The notes beneath the pieces were generated by a model. The model had not been told where the DNA came from. It ran no database searches and was given only the letters and a program-made list of their open reading frames with translations. Below are positions 1 to 8,995 of a DNA stretch of 64,000 nt, piece by piece. The stretch comes from Gammaproteobacteria bacterium (GTDB lineage: Bacteria; Pseudomonadota; Gammaproteobacteria; Steroidobacterales; PWYM01), in the NCBI GenBank assembly GCA_003567475.1, contig PWZL01000080.1, positions 1-64,000 on the forward strand, in the 5' to 3' direction. Positions within the stretch are counted from its first letter, which is position 1, and each line of letters begins with the position of its first letter. The position numbers and the translations under genes are program-made.

Positions 1-1
1 C

Positions 2-817
2 CCGCAACAGCTGTACTGGCTGATCGCCGCCCTGGCCCTGGCCGGGCTGCTGGCCGGGCTGCTCGCAGGCCTGCTCGGCGTGGGTGGCGGCCTGGTGATC
101 GTCCCGGTCGTCTACCAGGTCCTGCTCACCACTGGGGCCTCCCAGGACCACCTGATGCAGGTCGCGGTTGGCACCTCGCTTGCGCTGATCGTCCCGACAT
201 CCCTGCGCTCGGCACTCGGCCATCACAGCCGCGGCGCGGTCCTCAGCTGGCTGCTCCGCCGCTGGTCCGTGGCCCTGGTCTTCGGGGTGGCCGCCGGTGT
301 CGGGGTCGCGCACACACTGAGCAGCGGTGCACTCGCGCTGGTGTTCGCGACGCTGGTGCTTGCCATGGCCGGCTGGCTCGCCTGGGCACCCGAGAGCTTC
401 CGCCTGGGCACAGACTTGCCCCGGGGTCCGGGTGCGCATGTCATCCCGGCGAGCATCGGCGGCTTCTCGGCGCTCATGGGGATCGGCGGCGGGTCACTCT
501 CCGTGCCGATCATGACAGCCTACGGGATTCCTCTGCTTCAGGCCGTCGGCACCTCTGCCGCGTTGGGCCTGATGATCGCACTCCCGGGCGCAGCGGGGTT
601 CATGATCGCCGGCTGGCAGGTCCCCGGGCTCCCGCCCTACTCGCTCGGCTACATCAACCTGCTGACGGCCGCCTGCGTCCTGCCCAGCATGCTGCTGGCC
701 GTTCCGTGGGGCGTGCGCCTTGCCCACCACGTGTCGGGGCGCACCCTACGGTTGGCCTTCGCACTGTTCCTCGTGATCACGGGCGTGCGCATGGCGTGGG
801 CGGGGCTCTCGGGATAG
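2..817 (+). CDS. TauE/SafE-family membrane permease (5' end outside window)
   Basis: The reading frame is open to the left edge, so the N-terminus is missing. The visible 271 residues are almost entirely hydrophobic and contain two copies of the glycine-rich motif typical of TauE/SafE transporters: GLLGVGGGLVIVP near the start, and LMGIGGGSLSVPIM about 130 residues later. This duplicated half-barrel plan is characteristic of the family, which exports sulfite or organosulfonates or carries other anions across the inner membrane. The substrate cannot be told from the sequence. A GTG at 80 is in frame but lies inside the first conserved motif and is not the likely start. The gene ends 13 bp from the convergent ferredoxin gene. 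Confidence 0.85.
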   Translation, partial: PQQLYWLIAALALAGLLAGLLAGLLGVGGGLVIVPVVYQVLLTTGASQDHLMQVAVGTSLALIVPTSLRSALGHHSRGAVLSWLLRRWSVALVFGVAAGVGVAHTLSSGALALVFATLVLAMAGWLAWAPESFRLGTDLPRGPGAHVIPASIGGFSALMGIGGGSLSVPIMTAYGIPLLQAVGTSAALGLMIALPGAAGFMIAGWQVPGLPPYSLGYINLLTAACVLPSMLLAVPWGVRLAHHVSGRTLRLAFALFLVITGVRMAWAGLSG

Positions 818-830
818 GCCCACTGCGAAC

Positions 831-1151
831 TCAATGCTCGTTCTGGGCGACGTGCACAATCAAACCGTCGAGCGACTCCGTCACTTCGATCTGGCAGGTC
901 AGTCGACTGGCGTCGTTGCGCTCGTACGCGGCATCCAGCATGCAGTCTTCCATGTCGTCCATCCGCGGCAAGCGCTCCAGCCAGGCCTCATCGATGTAGG
1001 CGTGACACGTCGCGCAGGCGCAGGCCCCACCGCATTCCGCAACAATCCCGTCCACATCGTTATTGACTGCGCCCTCCATGACCGTCAACCCGACCTCAAC
1101 CTCGATCTCACGCCGGCTGCCGTCCGGCTGAACGTAAATCACTTTGGGCAT
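831..1151 (-). CDS. adrenodoxin-type [2Fe-2S] ferredoxin
   Basis: A 106-residue soluble electron carrier. The cluster ligands follow the adrenodoxin/putidaredoxin spacing C-x5-C-x2-C-x36-C: from the ATG at 1151, Cys40, Cys46, Cys49 and Cys86, with the core ECGGACACATCHAY. This type usually serves P450s, dioxygenases or Fe-S assembly; no such partner lies next to it, so its client is unknown. An in-frame GTG nine bases upstream would add MSS; ATG gives the usual MPKV start. It is monocistronic, with its own promoter candidate upstream and the terminator of the Ton operon separating it from its neighbour. Confidence 0.9.
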   Translation of the reverse strand: MPKVIYVQPDGSRREIEVEVGLTVMEGAVNNDVDGIVAECGGACACATCHAYIDEAWLERLPRMDDMEDCMLDAAYERNDASRLTCQIEVTESLDGLIVHVAQNEH

Positions 1152-1184
1152 GCTACTCACTTAAGGATTAGGAAAAACCGCGCG

Positions 1185-1213
1185 ATTCTAGGGACTGTAG
1201 CGTTCACGCGCAA
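1185..1213 (-). promoter_or_regulatory. candidate sigma-70 promoter of the ferredoxin gene
   Basis: On the minus strand TTGCGC (4/6 to the -35 consensus) is followed by a 17-bp spacer and TAGAAT (5/6 to the -10 consensus). Initiation near 1178 would leave an untranslated leader of about 27 nt before the ATG at 1151. The call rests on pattern match and position only. Confidence 0.5.
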
Positions 1214-1255
1214 ACCGCGCCGCAACCGCGTCCACAGACCGGCTGATCTGAGCAC

Positions 1256-1285
1256 AAAAAAAAGGCCTGCCGATTTCGGCAGGCC
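1256..1285 (-). terminator. intrinsic terminator of the DUF3450-exbB-exbB-exbD-tonB-TPR operon
   Basis: On the minus strand GGCCTGCCGA and TCGGCAGGCC form a perfect 10-bp stem followed directly by eight T residues. It lies 22 bp beyond the stop of the TPR gene and before the ferredoxin promoter, so it ends the Ton operon. It is one of the clearest terminators in the window. Confidence 0.95.
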
Positions 1286-1307
1286 CGTTTCTCACAGGGA
1301 GCGGTGG

Positions 1308-2630
1308 TCAGCTGCGCGCGAGCTGGCGCTGGAGATCCTGCCGGCGCGACACCTCCCGCTCGATGAATTCGATCCACTGATTTGCCGTACGGCGGCTCCG
1401 ATCATCAGCGCGAGCAGCCCGAAACGCCGTCTTGGCAGGCTCGTATTGCTGCAGTTCGTACAGGCACATCCCGAGCACCACATTCGCGGTGTCGGTTCGC
1501 CGCAGTCCGCCGCGGCTGAGTCCAGCGCGGGCGGCCTCGACGCATTCCTGATGCTGATCGAGATTCAGGAAGGACTGCGCGAGCTGCAGATACAGCTGGC
1601 CATCCCCCGAGCGGCGCGCGGCCTCCTGCAGTGGCGGGATTGCGCGGCGATCGTCCTGCGCCATCATCCATGCCTGCGACAGCAGCCGGTAGTTGCGTTC
1701 ATTACGCTCGACAATACCTTCAGACATGCCCCGGTCGAGAATCCTGGCGCCCTTGTAGGGTCCACCGGACTGCATGTAGAGCTGAGCGAGCTGAACGATC
1801 TCATTTTCGCGATCCATGAGCCCGTCTTCGTAAATGGCCTCCAGCACGGCCACCTGGCGCCGCTGCAACCCAAGCTCGCCGTACACGGCTGACAGATGAG
1901 TCCAGTATTCCTTTTTCGGCCAACGGGTCACCAGCAACTCGAGCACTTCTCTGAGGCGGGCGGTATCCTCGAGCTGGAAATAGCCCGCACGGAGCAGGCC
2001 ATACCACTCCTCGCGTGCGCCGCCGTCCCGATCCCGTTCCGCGATCTCGATCGCGCGGTTCAGATACTCCACCGACTGCCGGTACTGCTCAAGCTGATAA
2101 TGCGCGACGGCAAGCAGGTAGAAAGGATCCCCTCCCGGGTTCTCGGCAGAGGCCAACCAACGGTTGCCGTACTCCAGCGCCTTCTGGTACTGCTCGGTTG
2201 CCATTGCCAGCTGCACCAGCGTCCACAGGGTGTCGTTCATGAACCCCTGCGGCAGATCCGGAAGCGCCACCACCTCTTCAAAGGCCCGCACCGCCGCCGT
2301 CAGATTCTCCTGCTGGTAATCGATCAAACCGGTGAAATAGAGGATCTGCCCTCGCTCGTAGCTGTTGAGATCCTGAATGGTCCTGATGCGGTCGAGCTCG
2401 CGGCGCGCCCCGGCATAGTCGTCCTCTTCAAGGCGCTCCTGGGCCGCAGACAGCCCCTGAAACACGCGTTCCCGCAGGGCCTGGACCTGCCGCGTTTCCT
2501 CCTCCTGAGCCACCGCACTGGTCACCGGCGAGAACTCGCCCGGTCCGGCAACGAACCACATCGCGAGGGCTGCAGCCGCCGCGGCGGCTACCGGTCCCCG
2601 GCGGGTCCGGGGGGTTGCTGAAGTCTCCAT
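1308..2630 (-). CDS. TPR-repeat protein of a TonB2-type system
   Basis: A 440-residue protein with an N-terminal hydrophobic segment (about residues 10-30, Ala-rich, then an AVAQ-like cleavage region), so probably exported to or anchored facing the periplasm. It is followed by many degenerate tetratricopeptide helices over most of its length (for example YLLAVAHYQLEQYRQSVEYLNRA in two halves). The start at 2630 has a strong GAGGAGG Shine-Dalgarno eight bases upstream. An alternative ATG at 2660 overlaps the tonB stop as TGATG and would add ten residues. It is last in a six-gene operon. In Vibrio-type TonB2 clusters a TPR protein occupies this position; its exact role is unknown, probably a scaffold for the Ton complex or its receptors. 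Confidence 0.8.
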   Translation of the reverse strand: METSATPRTRRGPVAAAAAAALAMWFVAGPGEFSPVTSAVAQEEETRQVQALRERVFQGLSAAQERLEEDDYAGARRELDRIRTIQDLNSYERGQILYFTGLIDYQQENLTAAVRAFEEVVALPDLPQGFMNDTLWTLVQLAMATEQYQKALEYGNRWLASAENPGGDPFYLLAVAHYQLEQYRQSVEYLNRAIEIAERDRDGGAREEWYGLLRAGYFQLEDTARLREVLELLVTRWPKKEYWTHLSAVYGELGLQRRQVAVLEAIYEDGLMDRENEIVQLAQLYMQSGGPYKGARILDRGMSEGIVERNERNYRLLSQAWMMAQDDRRAIPPLQEAARRSGDGQLYLQLAQSFLNLDQHQECVEAARAGLSRGGLRRTDTANVVLGMCLYELQQYEPAKTAFRAARADDRSRRTANQWIEFIEREVSRRQDLQRQLARS

Positions 2631-2659
2631 TTCTGCCGCCTCCTCTCGCACCACTGCCA

Positions 2660-3259
2660 TCAATCCTCCAGCCGGAAGGTGATACGGAATCTGACCCCAG
2701 GGACGTCAACGGGTTCACCGTCGATCACTCTCGGGCGGTAGCGAAACCGCATCACGGCATCGATGGCTGCACTGTCAAAGATGGAATTTGAGGATTCCAC
2801 CACAAAGGGATCGCGCACTGTACCCTGCCGCGTCACCGTGAACTCGAGCGTCACCCAGCCCTCAAGGCCACGCATCTGCGCCCGACGGGGGTAATTAGGC
2901 GCGACCTGCACGATCGGCATGTACTCGCCATCACTGAAAAAGCCATCTCGACCGATGTCCATGTCGTGGGAAACGGAAGGCGCCGTGACACCAATGCCCG
3001 CGCCGGCCGCCATATCCATGTCATCCATCTGCCGATCCGGCTGATCCGGGGGCGGCGCATCCGGCTCGGGCGGCCGCTCTGGCCGGTCCTCGCGCGTTTC
3101 GGTCTGCTCTTCGCGCTGGACACGCACGAAGTCGACAAACCTGAACGTGCGCTCGTCGGTCAGCGCAGGGACACCCATGACGATCAGGTACTGCATCACC
3201 CACAGCAGCGTAAAGGTGACGAACGTACCCACCACCACGGAGATCAGGATCCTCACCAT
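2660..3259 (-). CDS. tonB: energy transducer TonB
   Basis: A 199-residue periplasm-spanning protein. Residues 4-30 form a single inner-membrane anchor, about 55-80 are rich in Pro, Glu and Asp (PPEPDAPPPDQPD), and the C-terminal 85 residues match the TonB C-terminal domain (YPRRAQMRGLEGWVTLEFTV, then AIDAVMRFRYRP). It passes proton-motive energy from ExbB/ExbD to outer-membrane receptors. The short linker resembles TonB2-class proteins rather than the long Pro/Lys linker of E. coli TonB. A GGAGG box lies eight bases before the ATG. The gene follows exbD by 79 bp and is translationally coupled to the TPR gene. Confidence 0.93.
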   Translation of the reverse strand: MVRILISVVVGTFVTFTLLWVMQYLIVMGVPALTDERTFRFVDFVRVQREEQTETREDRPERPPEPDAPPPDQPDRQMDDMDMAAGAGIGVTAPSVSHDMDIGRDGFFSDGEYMPIVQVAPNYPRRAQMRGLEGWVTLEFTVTRQGTVRDPFVVESSNSIFDSAAIDAVMRFRYRPRVIDGEPVDVPGVRFRITFRLED

Positions 3260-3338
3260 GTTTCAATCCTCCTGCACGATACCCGCCAAGCGACTGGCGA
3301 ATGGCTCATCGACCCTGCCATTCTGCCCACGGCAACCA

Positions 3339-3749
3339 TCAGGTCTCCTGCGCCGCGATGGACACATTGAAGACACCTGCCTGGCGGGCCGCGTCCATCA
3401 CCTGGATGAGGGTCTCGGTCACCGCCTTCTTGTCCGCCTGAATCACCACCGAACCCTCGGGGTTCTCGGCGTGCAGCCGCTCGATGTTGGCCCGCAGCGC
3501 GCGGGGATCCACCTGACGACGGTCGATCCAGATCTCGTTGTTCTCGGAGATCGCAATCAAGATGTTGGCCCGCTCCTGCCGCACAGCCGTCTGTGCATCA
3601 GGACGGTTCACATCAATACCGGCTTCCTTGACGAACGACGCCGTCACGATGAAGAAGATCAGCATGATGAACACCACGTCGAGCATCGGCGTGATGTTGA
3701 TTTCGTTCTCTTCCTCTTCGCTCGCAGCTCCAGCGAAATTCCTGCGCAT
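3339..3749 (-). CDS. exbD: biopolymer transport protein ExbD
   Basis: A 136-residue ExbD/TolR protein: a short acidic cytoplasmic N-terminus, one transmembrane helix at about residues 22-41 and a periplasmic domain. Asp24 in the motif NITPMLDVVFIML is the protonatable residue conserved in the family and essential for coupling to proton flow. It partners the two ExbB-type proteins encoded just upstream, 11 bp away. Together they energise TonB. Confidence 0.94.
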   Translation of the reverse strand: MRRNFAGAASEEEENEINITPMLDVVFIMLIFFIVTASFVKEAGIDVNRPDAQTAVRQERANILIAISENNEIWIDRRQVDPRALRANIERLHAENPEGSVVIQADKKAVTETLIQVMDAARQAGVFNVSIAAQET

Positions 3750-3760
3750 GGCTTGATCCC

Positions 3761-4288
3761 TCAGTGATCCATCGTGAGCTCGTCTTCGAGCAGTTCAACT
3801 TCACGGTTGGCGCGGTTGGTCAGAATGGTGGCGAACAGCACCCCTGAGAGCGCGCCCACCATGCCTGCCATCGTGGGGATCGTGGCTTTCGACACCCCTG
3901 AGGCCATGGCACGCGCGTTGCCCGTGCCGGTGACCGCCATCACGTCGAAGACCTCGACCATCCCGGTGACCGTGCCCAACAGGCCCAGTAGCGGACATAG
4001 TGCCACGAGGGTCTTGATCATCGGCAGGCCGGCATTCGCCGACAGCCTGACCTCTGACACCAGCGCCTGGCGAATGTTGGCGGCTTCCCAGGATTTGCGT
4101 TCAGGACGCGCCTCCCACCGGCGGAACACCTCGCGGCTCTGCTTCTTCAGTGCTGTGTTGAAGTAGATGAACCGCTCAAGGATCAGCACCCACATGAAGA
4201 AGATGGTCCACCCGATTATGACCAGTACGTCCCCTCCAAGTTCAAGGAAGTCGCGTATCGGTTCCCACATATCAATCAGCAGTTGCAT
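3761..4288 (-). CDS. exbB: biopolymer transport protein ExbB (short form)
   Basis: A 175-residue MotA/TolQ/ExbB proton channel subunit. It has three hydrophobic segments: about residues 20-40, then the family core LCPLLGLLGTVTGMVEVF near 95-115, and a third near 135-160. It forms the membrane stator with ExbD. This is the second ExbB-type gene in the operon; the longer one directly upstream is a TtpC-like protein. Such a pair, followed by exbD and tonB, is the arrangement of the Vibrio TonB2 system. Confidence 0.93.
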   Translation of the reverse strand: MQLLIDMWEPIRDFLELGGDVLVIIGWTIFFMWVLILERFIYFNTALKKQSREVFRRWEARPERKSWEAANIRQALVSEVRLSANAGLPMIKTLVALCPLLGLLGTVTGMVEVFDVMAVTGTGNARAMASGVSKATIPTMAGMVGALSGVLFATILTNRANREVELLEDELTMDH

Positions 4289-4330
4289 GGACTACCTCTC
4301 GCGTCGCGTCGGCAAAGGGTGACGACGGCC

Positions 4331-5719
4331 TCAGGCCGTCGCCCCCTTCTTCTCTGCTTCCGAGTGCTGGGCCACGATGCCGGCGCTCTGCTCATTGAGA
4401 ATGTGCAGGATGCGCTTGCTGCGACCACTGACGATGGTGTGCAGCAGCACGATCGGAATGGCAACCACCAGTCCGAGCACCGTCGTCACCAGGGCCTGCG
4501 AGATACCGCCCGCCATCAGCGTGGGGTCACCGGTACCGAACAGCGTGATGGCCTGGAAGGTCTGGATCATACCCGTCACCGTACCGAGCAGACCCATCAA
4601 CGGTGCCACCACCGAAATGATCTTCAGGAACAGCAGGAAGCGCTGCAGACGCGGCGTCTCCTTGATGATCGCCTCACCCAGCTTGAGTTCGAGCGTCTCG
4701 GTGTCGACCCCCTTGTTGGCGTGGTAGACCTTCAGCACACGACCCAGCGGATTGTCTTCCCGGGCTTCACTGGATTTCAGCTGACGGCTCACCTTGCTGC
4801 TCGTCATCCCCAGAGTCACCAGACGTTCAGCGGCCAGCAACAGACCGAGGAGACCGAGCGCGATGATGACGTAACCCACCTCGGCGCCCTGCTGAATGCG
4901 TTCCACCATCGAAGGATACTCGATGAGCAGCGCCAGCAGCTGACCACGCGTCGGGTCGAGGGCGAACGGCGTAAAACCATCACTGGCGTTGACCAGCCGC
5001 GAGGTGCTGGTGATGAACCGTCGCTGATCGGGCTGGCGCGCGATTTCACTGACGGTCCCGGTGGCCGGTTGGTAGGCGAGATAGGCGCCATCGGAGATCA
5101 GGTTGAACGCACCAACACGCACCACGTTGCGAGTCTCGCGATCCCCGTCGGCCGACACCACCTCCATCGGCATCCGGGCCACGCGTCCAAGCTCGGTGGC
5201 TTCACGCTGCAGCTCGAACCAGAGGCGTTCGATCTCCTCGACCGATGCGATCCGCGCCGTCTGTCCCATGCGCTCGGCAAGCCGCAGCAGGAACTCGCGA
5301 CGATCAGGGTACTGAATTGCGGTCAGTGAGTTGTCGAACTGACTGGCCGCGTCGCCGGCCACCAGCTGAACCACGCCGAACAACTCGCGCAACTCGCCAA
5401 GGCTCTCATTGAGCTCGGCGTTGAGCCGCGCGAGTTCCCGCTCGTTCTCACCGAAAGTACCTTCCAGCGTCTCGCTGCGGCGCTCTTCACGGGTCTGGCG
5501 CTGCCGGGCTTCGCGCAGCAGGCGCTCCTGCTCGCCCCGCTGCGCCTCGAACTCACGCTCCCGCTGCCGGGCTTCTTCGGAATCCCGGGCGCGACCCTGC
5601 TCCACCAGCCGGAGGAGCTCTTCCAGGCTGCGGGCCTGAGCATTGGCATCGGCAGGCGCAAGCGTACCGAGCCCGAACATGACGGCGACTACCGCCGTCA
5701 GCAAGAATTTGACTCTCAT
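4331..5719 (-). CDS. TtpC-like long ExbB (MotA/TolQ/ExbB domain with periplasmic coiled coil)
   Basis: A 462-residue protein in three parts: a signal sequence (cleavage expected after Ala27), a highly charged Glu/Arg coiled coil from about 30 to 115 with a further extracytoplasmic region to about 270, and a C-terminal ExbB domain from about 275 to 440 ending with the motif VVAPLMGLLGTVTGMIQTF. This matches TtpC, the extra component required by Vibrio TonB2 systems. The long N-terminal arm is presumed to reach into the periplasm. It follows the DUF3450 gene by two bases and precedes the short exbB by 42 bp. Confidence 0.88.
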   Translation of the reverse strand: MRVKFLLTAVVAVMFGLGTLAPADANAQARSLEELLRLVEQGRARDSEEARQREREFEAQRGEQERLLREARQRQTREERRSETLEGTFGENERELARLNAELNESLGELRELFGVVQLVAGDAASQFDNSLTAIQYPDRREFLLRLAERMGQTARIASVEEIERLWFELQREATELGRVARMPMEVVSADGDRETRNVVRVGAFNLISDGAYLAYQPATGTVSEIARQPDQRRFITSTSRLVNASDGFTPFALDPTRGQLLALLIEYPSMVERIQQGAEVGYVIIALGLLGLLLAAERLVTLGMTSSKVSRQLKSSEAREDNPLGRVLKVYHANKGVDTETLELKLGEAIIKETPRLQRFLLFLKIISVVAPLMGLLGTVTGMIQTFQAITLFGTGDPTLMAGGISQALVTTVLGLVVAIPIVLLHTIVSGRSKRILHILNEQSAGIVAQHSEAEKKGATA

Positions 5720-5721
5720 TG

Positions 5722-6498
5722 TCAGATATCCTCCGGCGCGGCGATCGGCATCATCAGCAACTCAGGCGCGATCTGGCGACGCGCAACCCTCAGCCCCTGT
5801 CGGATCCGATTGCGGTAGTCACTGCCGAGCTCGACCCACTGGCCGGCCCGCTGGTCCCAGACCCCCTGACGCTGTCCGTCCGCGGTCTGGTAGACCAGAG
5901 CGATTCTTCCAACACGCAGGAAGTCGACCTGCCGTTCGACGCCGCCCACCTCAAGCATGCCGGTGTAGTACTCGATGGTCCGGCCGTATTCGTTCTCGAT
6001 CTGGTAGGACTCCATGACGCGGCGGAACTTTTCAGCCACGGTCACGTCCTGCCGCTCGAGAATGTTGCGCAGATCCTCGACCCTGTCGCGCCGTTCTTCG
6101 GCGAGAAATGGCACGTCCAGAGAAACGAACTGATCCAGGCCCTCGATCATGCGATCCATCAGCGGCACCACCTGGCGCTGGATGACCGTCACCTGCTCGA
6201 TCGAGTTCTGGATCTCCTGTTTCTGGTTCTCCTGTCGCTCGACCTGGCGCTCCAGCAGCGCGTTGTACACCTCCAGGCCTTCGATCTCGCGCGAGACCTG
6301 CCGGAATTGGTCGGTGAGACTACGGGTCTGGTTGACGATATTGTCGACCCGCTGCTGCGACTCCTGGGCGATCGTGATTCGACGTTCCCCCTGAGTGAGC
6401 ACCTGATCCAGGTTCTGCGCGGACACGGCGGTAACCAGCAAGCTTCCCGCCGCGCCAGCGCAGACGGCGGCGAGCACGCTCCTACGCTTGGGTTTCAT
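5722..6498 (-). CDS. DUF3450 periplasmic coiled-coil protein of the TonB2-type operon
   Basis: A 258-residue exported protein. Residues 1-27 are a Sec signal (cleavage at VSA-QN); about 40-120 form a long coiled coil, and the rest is the DUF3450 fold. Family members sit at the head of TtpC-ExbB-ExbD-TonB clusters. Its biochemical role is unproven; a periplasmic partner for the coiled-coil arm of the long ExbB is a reasonable inference. It is the first gene of the operon, with a GGAGAG box seven bases before the ATG. No clear Fur box is visible upstream. Confidence 0.85.
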   Translation of the reverse strand: MKPKRRSVLAAVCAGAAGSLLVTAVSAQNLDQVLTQGERRITIAQESQQRVDNIVNQTRSLTDQFRQVSREIEGLEVYNALLERQVERQENQKQEIQNSIEQVTVIQRQVVPLMDRMIEGLDQFVSLDVPFLAEERRDRVEDLRNILERQDVTVAEKFRRVMESYQIENEYGRTIEYYTGMLEVGGVERQVDFLRVGRIALVYQTADGQRQGVWDQRAGQWVELGSDYRNRIRQGLRVARRQIAPELLMMPIAAPEDI

Positions 6499-6809
6499 TG
6501 ACTCTCCTCGGTCCGGTCATCTCTATCGGATTCTGGAATGGACTGCTACAAAAAGAAAAATTGAGGATATGGGGAACCCCATTCCGGACGAACCCGGCTT
6601 CCCTGCCCCTCGCCTGTGCTGACACTTTGTCCGGTCAGCATCCCCCTACTAAAACGGCTTGGCGGCGCCAAGTCAATCCCGCCAGCACATCACTGGAACC
6701 ATAATCCACCTCCCGAGTGGATCTGTTCGCTGCACTGAAGCGGCAGGACAAAAGCACACCGGGTGCCCGCCCCTCCGCATGCGAACTGTATACAAGGTCA
6801 GCCACTTGA
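6499..6809. other. intergenic region with three small inverted repeats
   Basis: No gene is apparent in these 311 bases. Inverted repeats are ATGGGG-AA-CCCCAT (6569-6582), TGCTGAC/GTCAGCA with a 10-base loop (6617-6640) and CTTGGCG/CGCCAAG with a one-base centre (6658-6672). On the minus strand the first is followed nine bases later by an interrupted T run, so it could weakly terminate the acyl-CoA dehydrogenase transcript before the Ton operon starts. The promoter of the DUF3450 operon must lie here, but I see no convincing -35/-10 pair and no Fur-type operator. Confidence 0.5.
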
Positions 6810-8039
6810 TCACAAGCCCCGAGCCGCATCCACAGGCGCGCGACGACCGATTTCCACGCGCCCGACCGTACGCAGATGAACTTCGTCCGGGCCGTCGGCA
6901 ATCCGCAACGTGCGCGCCTGTGCCCAGAACCAGGCCAGCGGAAAATCCTGACTCACGCCTGCACCGCCATGCCCCTGGATGGCCCGGTCGATGACGGCAA
7001 GCGCCATGCGGGGGGCCGCGACCTTGATCATGGCGATCTCGCTGCGCGCACGCCGATTGCCGTAACGGTCCATCATGTGCGCGGCTTTCAGGGTCAGCAG
7101 GCGTGCCTGCTCGATCTCCAGGCGACACTCGGCAATCCGTTCGACCATCACGCCGTGGCCCGCCAGGGGTTTCCCGAAAGCGGTCCGCGACCGCGCGCGG
7201 TCGACCAGCAACTCCAGCGCCCGCTCGGCCAGCCCGATCAGGCGCATGCAGTGATGGATCCGCCCCGGACCCAGTCGGCCCTGGGCAATCTCGAAACCCC
7301 GACCTTCGCCAAGCAACATGTTGCCAGCGGGCACGCGGGCACCCGCGAAACTGACCTCGGCATGCCCATGCGGGGCGTCGTCATAACCGAAGACCGTTAA
7401 AGGACGCTCGACGATGACACCCGGCGTGTCCATCGGGACGAGAATCATCGACTGCTGCCGGTGGCGATCGGCATCAGGCGTGCTACGACCCATGAAAATC
7501 ATGATCTGGCAGCGCGGATCCATGGCGCCGGACGTCCACCACTTGCGTCCGTCGAGCACATACTCGTCGCCCTCGCGGCGGATGGTGGCGGCGATATTGG
7601 TGGCATCGGAGGAGGCAACGGCGGGCTCGGTCATGGCGAACGCCGAGCGGATCTGGCCCTCGAGCAGCGGCACCAGCCACTCTCGTTTCTGGGCTTCCGT
7701 GCCATACCGCACCAGGACTTCCATGTTGCCGGTATCCGGCGCGCTGCAGTTGAACACCTCGGGAGCCAGGGGCGAGCGCCCCATGACTTCGCACAGTGGT
7801 GCGTATTCCAGATTGGTCAGACCCGCGCCGTATTCGCTGTCCGGCAGGAACAGGTTCCACAGCCCCTGGGCACGCGCCTTCGCCTTGAGCTTTTCCATCA
7901 CCGGCGGCACCGACCAGCGCGTATCGGCGGCAGCCAGTTCAGCCGCGTACACGGCTTCTGCCGGATAGACTTCCTCATCCATGAACGCTTCGAGCCGCGT
8001 CAGCAGCCGAGCGACTTTCGGGCTGTGCTCGAAATCCAT
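6810..8039 (-). CDS. acyl-CoA dehydrogenase, ACAD10/11-like
   Basis: A 409-residue flavoprotein expected to oxidise an acyl-CoA to the enoyl-CoA. It shows the family's FAD-binding signature [20 protein letters not shown] near residue 155-175 and the C-terminal helical domain with the glycine motif [13 protein letters not shown] well-placed GGAGGG precedes the ATG at 8039. The long N-terminal helix region and the segment [21 protein letters not shown] resemble ACAD10/11-type enzymes; the substrate is unknown. A close paralogue lies at 47520-48728. It is divergent from the SDR-MDR-phosphatase operon, which suggests shared fatty-acid or aromatic metabolism. Confidence 0.88.
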   Translation of the reverse strand: MDFEHSPKVARLLTRLEAFMDEEVYPAEAVYAAELAAADTRWSVPPVMEKLKAKARAQGLWNLFLPDSEYGAGLTNLEYAPLCEVMGRSPLAPEVFNCSAPDTGNMEVLVRYGTEAQKREWLVPLLEGQIRSAFAMTEPAVASSDATNIAATIRREGDEYVLDGRKWWTSGAMDPRCQIMIFMGRSTPDADRHRQQSMILVPMDTPGVIVERPLTVFGYDDAPHGHAEVSFAGARVPAGNMLLGEGRGFEIAQGRLGPGRIHHCMRLIGLAERALELLVDRARSRTAFGKPLAGHGVMVERIAECRLEIEQARLLTLKAAHMMDRYGNRRARSEIAMIKVAAPRMALAVIDRAIQGHGGAGVSQDFPLAWFWAQARTLRIADGPDEVHLRTVGRVEIGRRAPVDAARGL

Positions 8040-8200
8040 GCCATCCCTCCGCCCCCCCGGGCGCCTTCGCGGGCAATATACCATGCACTGCCCGACTCGC
8101 CGGCCAGCGGGCCAGGCCCCTGGACCGCCACGGGATCGCGGGGACAGGACGCAGACGCTAGACTGACGCTCCGGTCACAGCCGTTCCCAAGGACATTTGT

Positions 8201-8971
8201 ATGAGCCTGTTCGATCTCAGCGGTAGCGTCGCGATCGTCACCGGGTCCAGTCGCGGCATCGGCAAAGCCATTGCCGAGCAACTGGCGATGCACGGTGCCC
8301 GAGTCGTGATTTCCAGCCGCAGTGCGGAGAGTTGCGAACCCGTGGCAGAGGCCATTCGCCGGCGTGGCGGGGAGGCCTTGGTCGTGCCCTGTCACGTGGG
8401 CGCTGATGACGCTCTGGAGGCCCTGGTCAGCCGCACCCTCGCCGCCTGGGGCCGGGTTGACACCCTGGTGTGCAACGCGGCTGCCAATCCGGTCTACGGC
8501 TCGATGCAGGACGTCGATGACGCGGCGTTCGACAAGATCATGCGCGTCAACGTCCGCGCCAACATGAAACTGGCGCATGCCGTGCTGCCGCAGATGGCTG
8601 AACGCGGCGAGGGCAGCATCATCATCGTCTCCAGTATCGTCGGCCTGACCGGTACCCGGCTCATCGGCACCTATGCCATGTCGAAGGCTGCCGACTTCCA
8701 GCTGGCGCGCAATCTTGCCGTCGAATGGGGTGAGCGGGGCATCCGCGCAAACTGTATCGCGCCCGGCCTGATCCGCACGGACTTCGCCCGCGCCCTGTGG
8801 GAGGATGACCGCCAGCGCCGTCAACTCGAACGGGTCACGCCGCTTGGGCGCATTGGTGACCCTGATGATATTGCCGGCGTCGCCGTGTTCCTCGCCTCGG
8901 CGGCGGCGAGGTTCGTGACCGGACAGGCCATCGTTGCCGACGGCGGTCTGCTGATCCGCGAGAGTCTTTGA
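8201..8971 (+). CDS. short-chain dehydrogenase/reductase
   Basis: A 256-residue classical SDR. It has the nucleotide motif TGSSRGIGKAIA at about residues 15-26, the NAA motif (CNAAANP) near 91, and the catalytic Ser with Tyr-x3-Lys (SSIVGL..., then YAMSK near 158). The end VTGQAIVADGG is typical of SDR enzymes related to 3-oxoacyl-ACP reductases. The closest general type is a DHRS4-like or FabG-like ketone/alcohol reductase; the substrate cannot be assigned. AAGGA lies seven bases before the ATG. First of three tightly spaced genes. Confidence 0.87.
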   Translation: MSLFDLSGSVAIVTGSSRGIGKAIAEQLAMHGARVVISSRSAESCEPVAEAIRRRGGEALVVPCHVGADDALEALVSRTLAAWGRVDTLVCNAAANPVYGSMQDVDDAAFDKIMRVNVRANMKLAHAVLPQMAERGEGSIIIVSSIVGLTGTRLIGTYAMSKAADFQLARNLAVEWGERGIRANCIAPGLIRTDFARALWEDDRQRRQLERVTPLGRIGDPDDIAGVAVFLASAAARFVTGQAIVADGGLLIRESL

Positions 8972-8995
8972 GTCAAGTAAGGGAGTCCACGAACC

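Noticed and set aside
834-1892. Long plus-strand open frame across the ferredoxin and TPR genes
   Set aside because: Antisense to two well-supported genes, crosses the Ton terminator, and its translation has the Arg/His/Gln-rich look of GC-rich shadow frames.
6786-6796. TGTATACA palindrome downstream of the acyl-CoA dehydrogenase
   Set aside because: Resembles the palindrome in the leucine promoter but lies after a stop codon with no promoter near, so chance is the simpler explanation.
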